From: Synechococcaceae bacterium WB8_1B_136
GTDB taxonomy: Bacteria; Cyanobacteriota; Cyanobacteriia; PCC-6307; Cyanobiaceae
Length of the DNA stretch: 13,951 bases
Reading direction: 5' to 3'
Assembly (NCBI GenBank): GCA_010029175.1
Contig: RGNC01000041.1
Coordinates: forward strand, 1 to 13,951
The position numbers were made by a program, and so were the translations under genes. Under the pieces are notes generated by a model. The model saw nothing but the letters and a program-made list of their open reading frames with translations, was not told the DNA's origin and searched no databases. The first letter of the stretch is position 1. Every line of letters starts with the position of its first letter. Positions 13,512-13,951 of this stretch are shown one piece after another.

Positions 13512-13594
13512 GCCGCTGATGGGGATGACTTACCCGCAACCCCGAACTTAATGACCCTGGCCCCGCCGAGCCCTGCATCGCACAACACCAGCGA

Positions 13595-13624
13595 GGATCG
13601 GGCGGCGGGAGTCACCCCCGATCT
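13595..13624 (-). terminator. Inverted repeat between hsdM and the permease gene
   Basis: GATCGGG (13596-13602) and CCCGATC (13617-13623) pair perfectly around a 14-base, G/C-rich loop, with a G-U pair at 13595/13624. It begins ten bases past the hsdM stop on the - strand and could mark the 3' end of that transcript, separating it from the ABC operon. There is no U-tract, so a role as protein-binding site or processed 3' end is equally possible. Confidence 0.4.
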
Positions 13625-13633
13625 GATTGAGGT

Positions 13634-13951
13634 TCAGGCAGAACCTGCCGCCGCAGCGTCTGGCTCCAGATCCCCCAGGATCGCCTCCATCTGCTCGAGG
13701 GCGCTGCGCAGGTCGTCGGCGATCTCGGCGGCGATCACATCGGGGTCGGGCAGGTTGTCGGAGTCGAGCAGTGAGTCGTCTTTCAGCCAGAACAGATCGA
13801 GGTTGATCTTGTCGCGGGCGAGCAGCTCTTCGAGCTCATAGGCGCGCCAGCGGCCATCAGGGTTGGCCTCGCTCCAGGTGGGCTGGCGCTCGGCGATGGC
13901 ACCAGGCTTGTAGAGGCTCACGAACTCTTCGAGATCAGCCAGCTGCAGCGG
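13634..13951 (-). CDS. hsdM: Type I restriction-modification methylase subunit HsdM, C-terminal end
   Basis: Only the last 105 residues are in the window; the frame stays open to the right edge. They read LADLEEFVSLYKPG, then GRWRAYELEELLARDKINLD, LFWLKDDSLLDSDNLPDPDV and IAAEIADDLRSALEQMEAIL, which I recognise as the C-terminal tail of N-6 adenine methylase subunits of type I systems ('YDELLARDKASLDIFWLKD.SLED' pattern). HsdM methylates adenine in the recognition sequence together with HsdS. The SAM-binding and NPPF catalytic motifs lie outside the window, so activity cannot be judged. A GTG at 13921 is an internal Val codon, not a start. The protein ends with an Asp/Ala-rich tail. hsdS and hsdR, if present, are not downstream: the next gene on this strand is the ABC permease. 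Confidence 0.8.
   Translation of the reverse strand, partial: PLQLADLEEFVSLYKPGAIAERQPTWSEANPDGRWRAYELEELLARDKINLDLFWLKDDSLLDSDNLPDPDVIAAEIADDLRSALEQMEAILGDLEPDAAAAGSA

Noticed and set aside
13512..13633. Pho-box-like or promoter elements upstream of the permease (CTTACCCG ... CTTAATGA)
   Set aside because: The similarity to CTTAACCT repeats is partial, spacing is irregular and no convincing -10/-35 pair accompanies it.
1..13951. tRNA or rRNA genes, CRISPR arrays, transposases, integrases or attachment sites
   Set aside because: Looked for by eye on both strands; no cloverleaf-like sequence, regularly spaced repeats or mobile-element protein was recognised.

Overview
The window looks like chromosome from a GC-rich picocyanobacterium, most likely the Cyanobium / Synechococcus subcluster 5.2 type. 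The taxonomy rests on Psb28 (a photosystem II assembly factor), a GUN4 tetrapyrrole-binding protein, a PdhB of cyanobacterial type, several small ORFs of the kind these genomes carry, and strong G/C preference at third codon positions. I see no tRNA, rRNA, insertion sequence, phage gene or CRISPR array. Coding is dense: no gene-free stretch exceeds about 185 bases.

Left block (1-3127, + strand). The 3' half of pdhB is followed one base later by secD, which overlaps secF by one base. secF overlaps a 61-aa membrane-like ORF by four bases. This is one tightly coupled operon joining pyruvate dehydrogenase E1-beta to the SecDF accessory proteins of the Sec translocon.

Second block (3136-6738, - strand). 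In transcription order: mnmH (tRNA 2-selenouridine synthase), psb28, and two tandem AI-2E-family membrane proteins whose reading frames overlap by four bases. Gaps are 37 and 39 bases, so it may be one transcript. It converges on the left block.

Third block (6781-8905). gun4 starts divergently from mnmH across 42 bases. It is followed by a small RsbW-like ATP-binding protein with no partner sigma or anti-anti-sigma gene nearby. Three compact small genes then alternate strand and overlap at their ends: a roughly 100-aa protein, a 90-aa protein and a 107-aa protein.

Right block (8966-13951). A 351-aa SAM-dependent methyltransferase (-) lies divergent from an 85-aa histidine-rich small protein (+). 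Between them is a perfect GTA-N8-TAC palindrome resembling an NtcA site. The small protein converges on, and overlaps by 17 bases, a two-gene ABC transporter on the - strand: one polypeptide carrying two fused permease domains, and an ATPase with a C-terminal AAA-associated domain. No substrate-binding protein gene is in the window. The right edge holds the last 105 residues of what looks like a type I restriction-modification methylase subunit (HsdM), suggesting an accessory locus beyond the window.

Most of the content is ordinary core genome. The parts most worth a second look are the binding-protein-less ABC system of unassigned substrate, the GTA-N8-TAC palindrome, the orphan RsbW-like kinase beside gun4, and the HsdM edge. 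I do not see clear evidence of an entirely new system.
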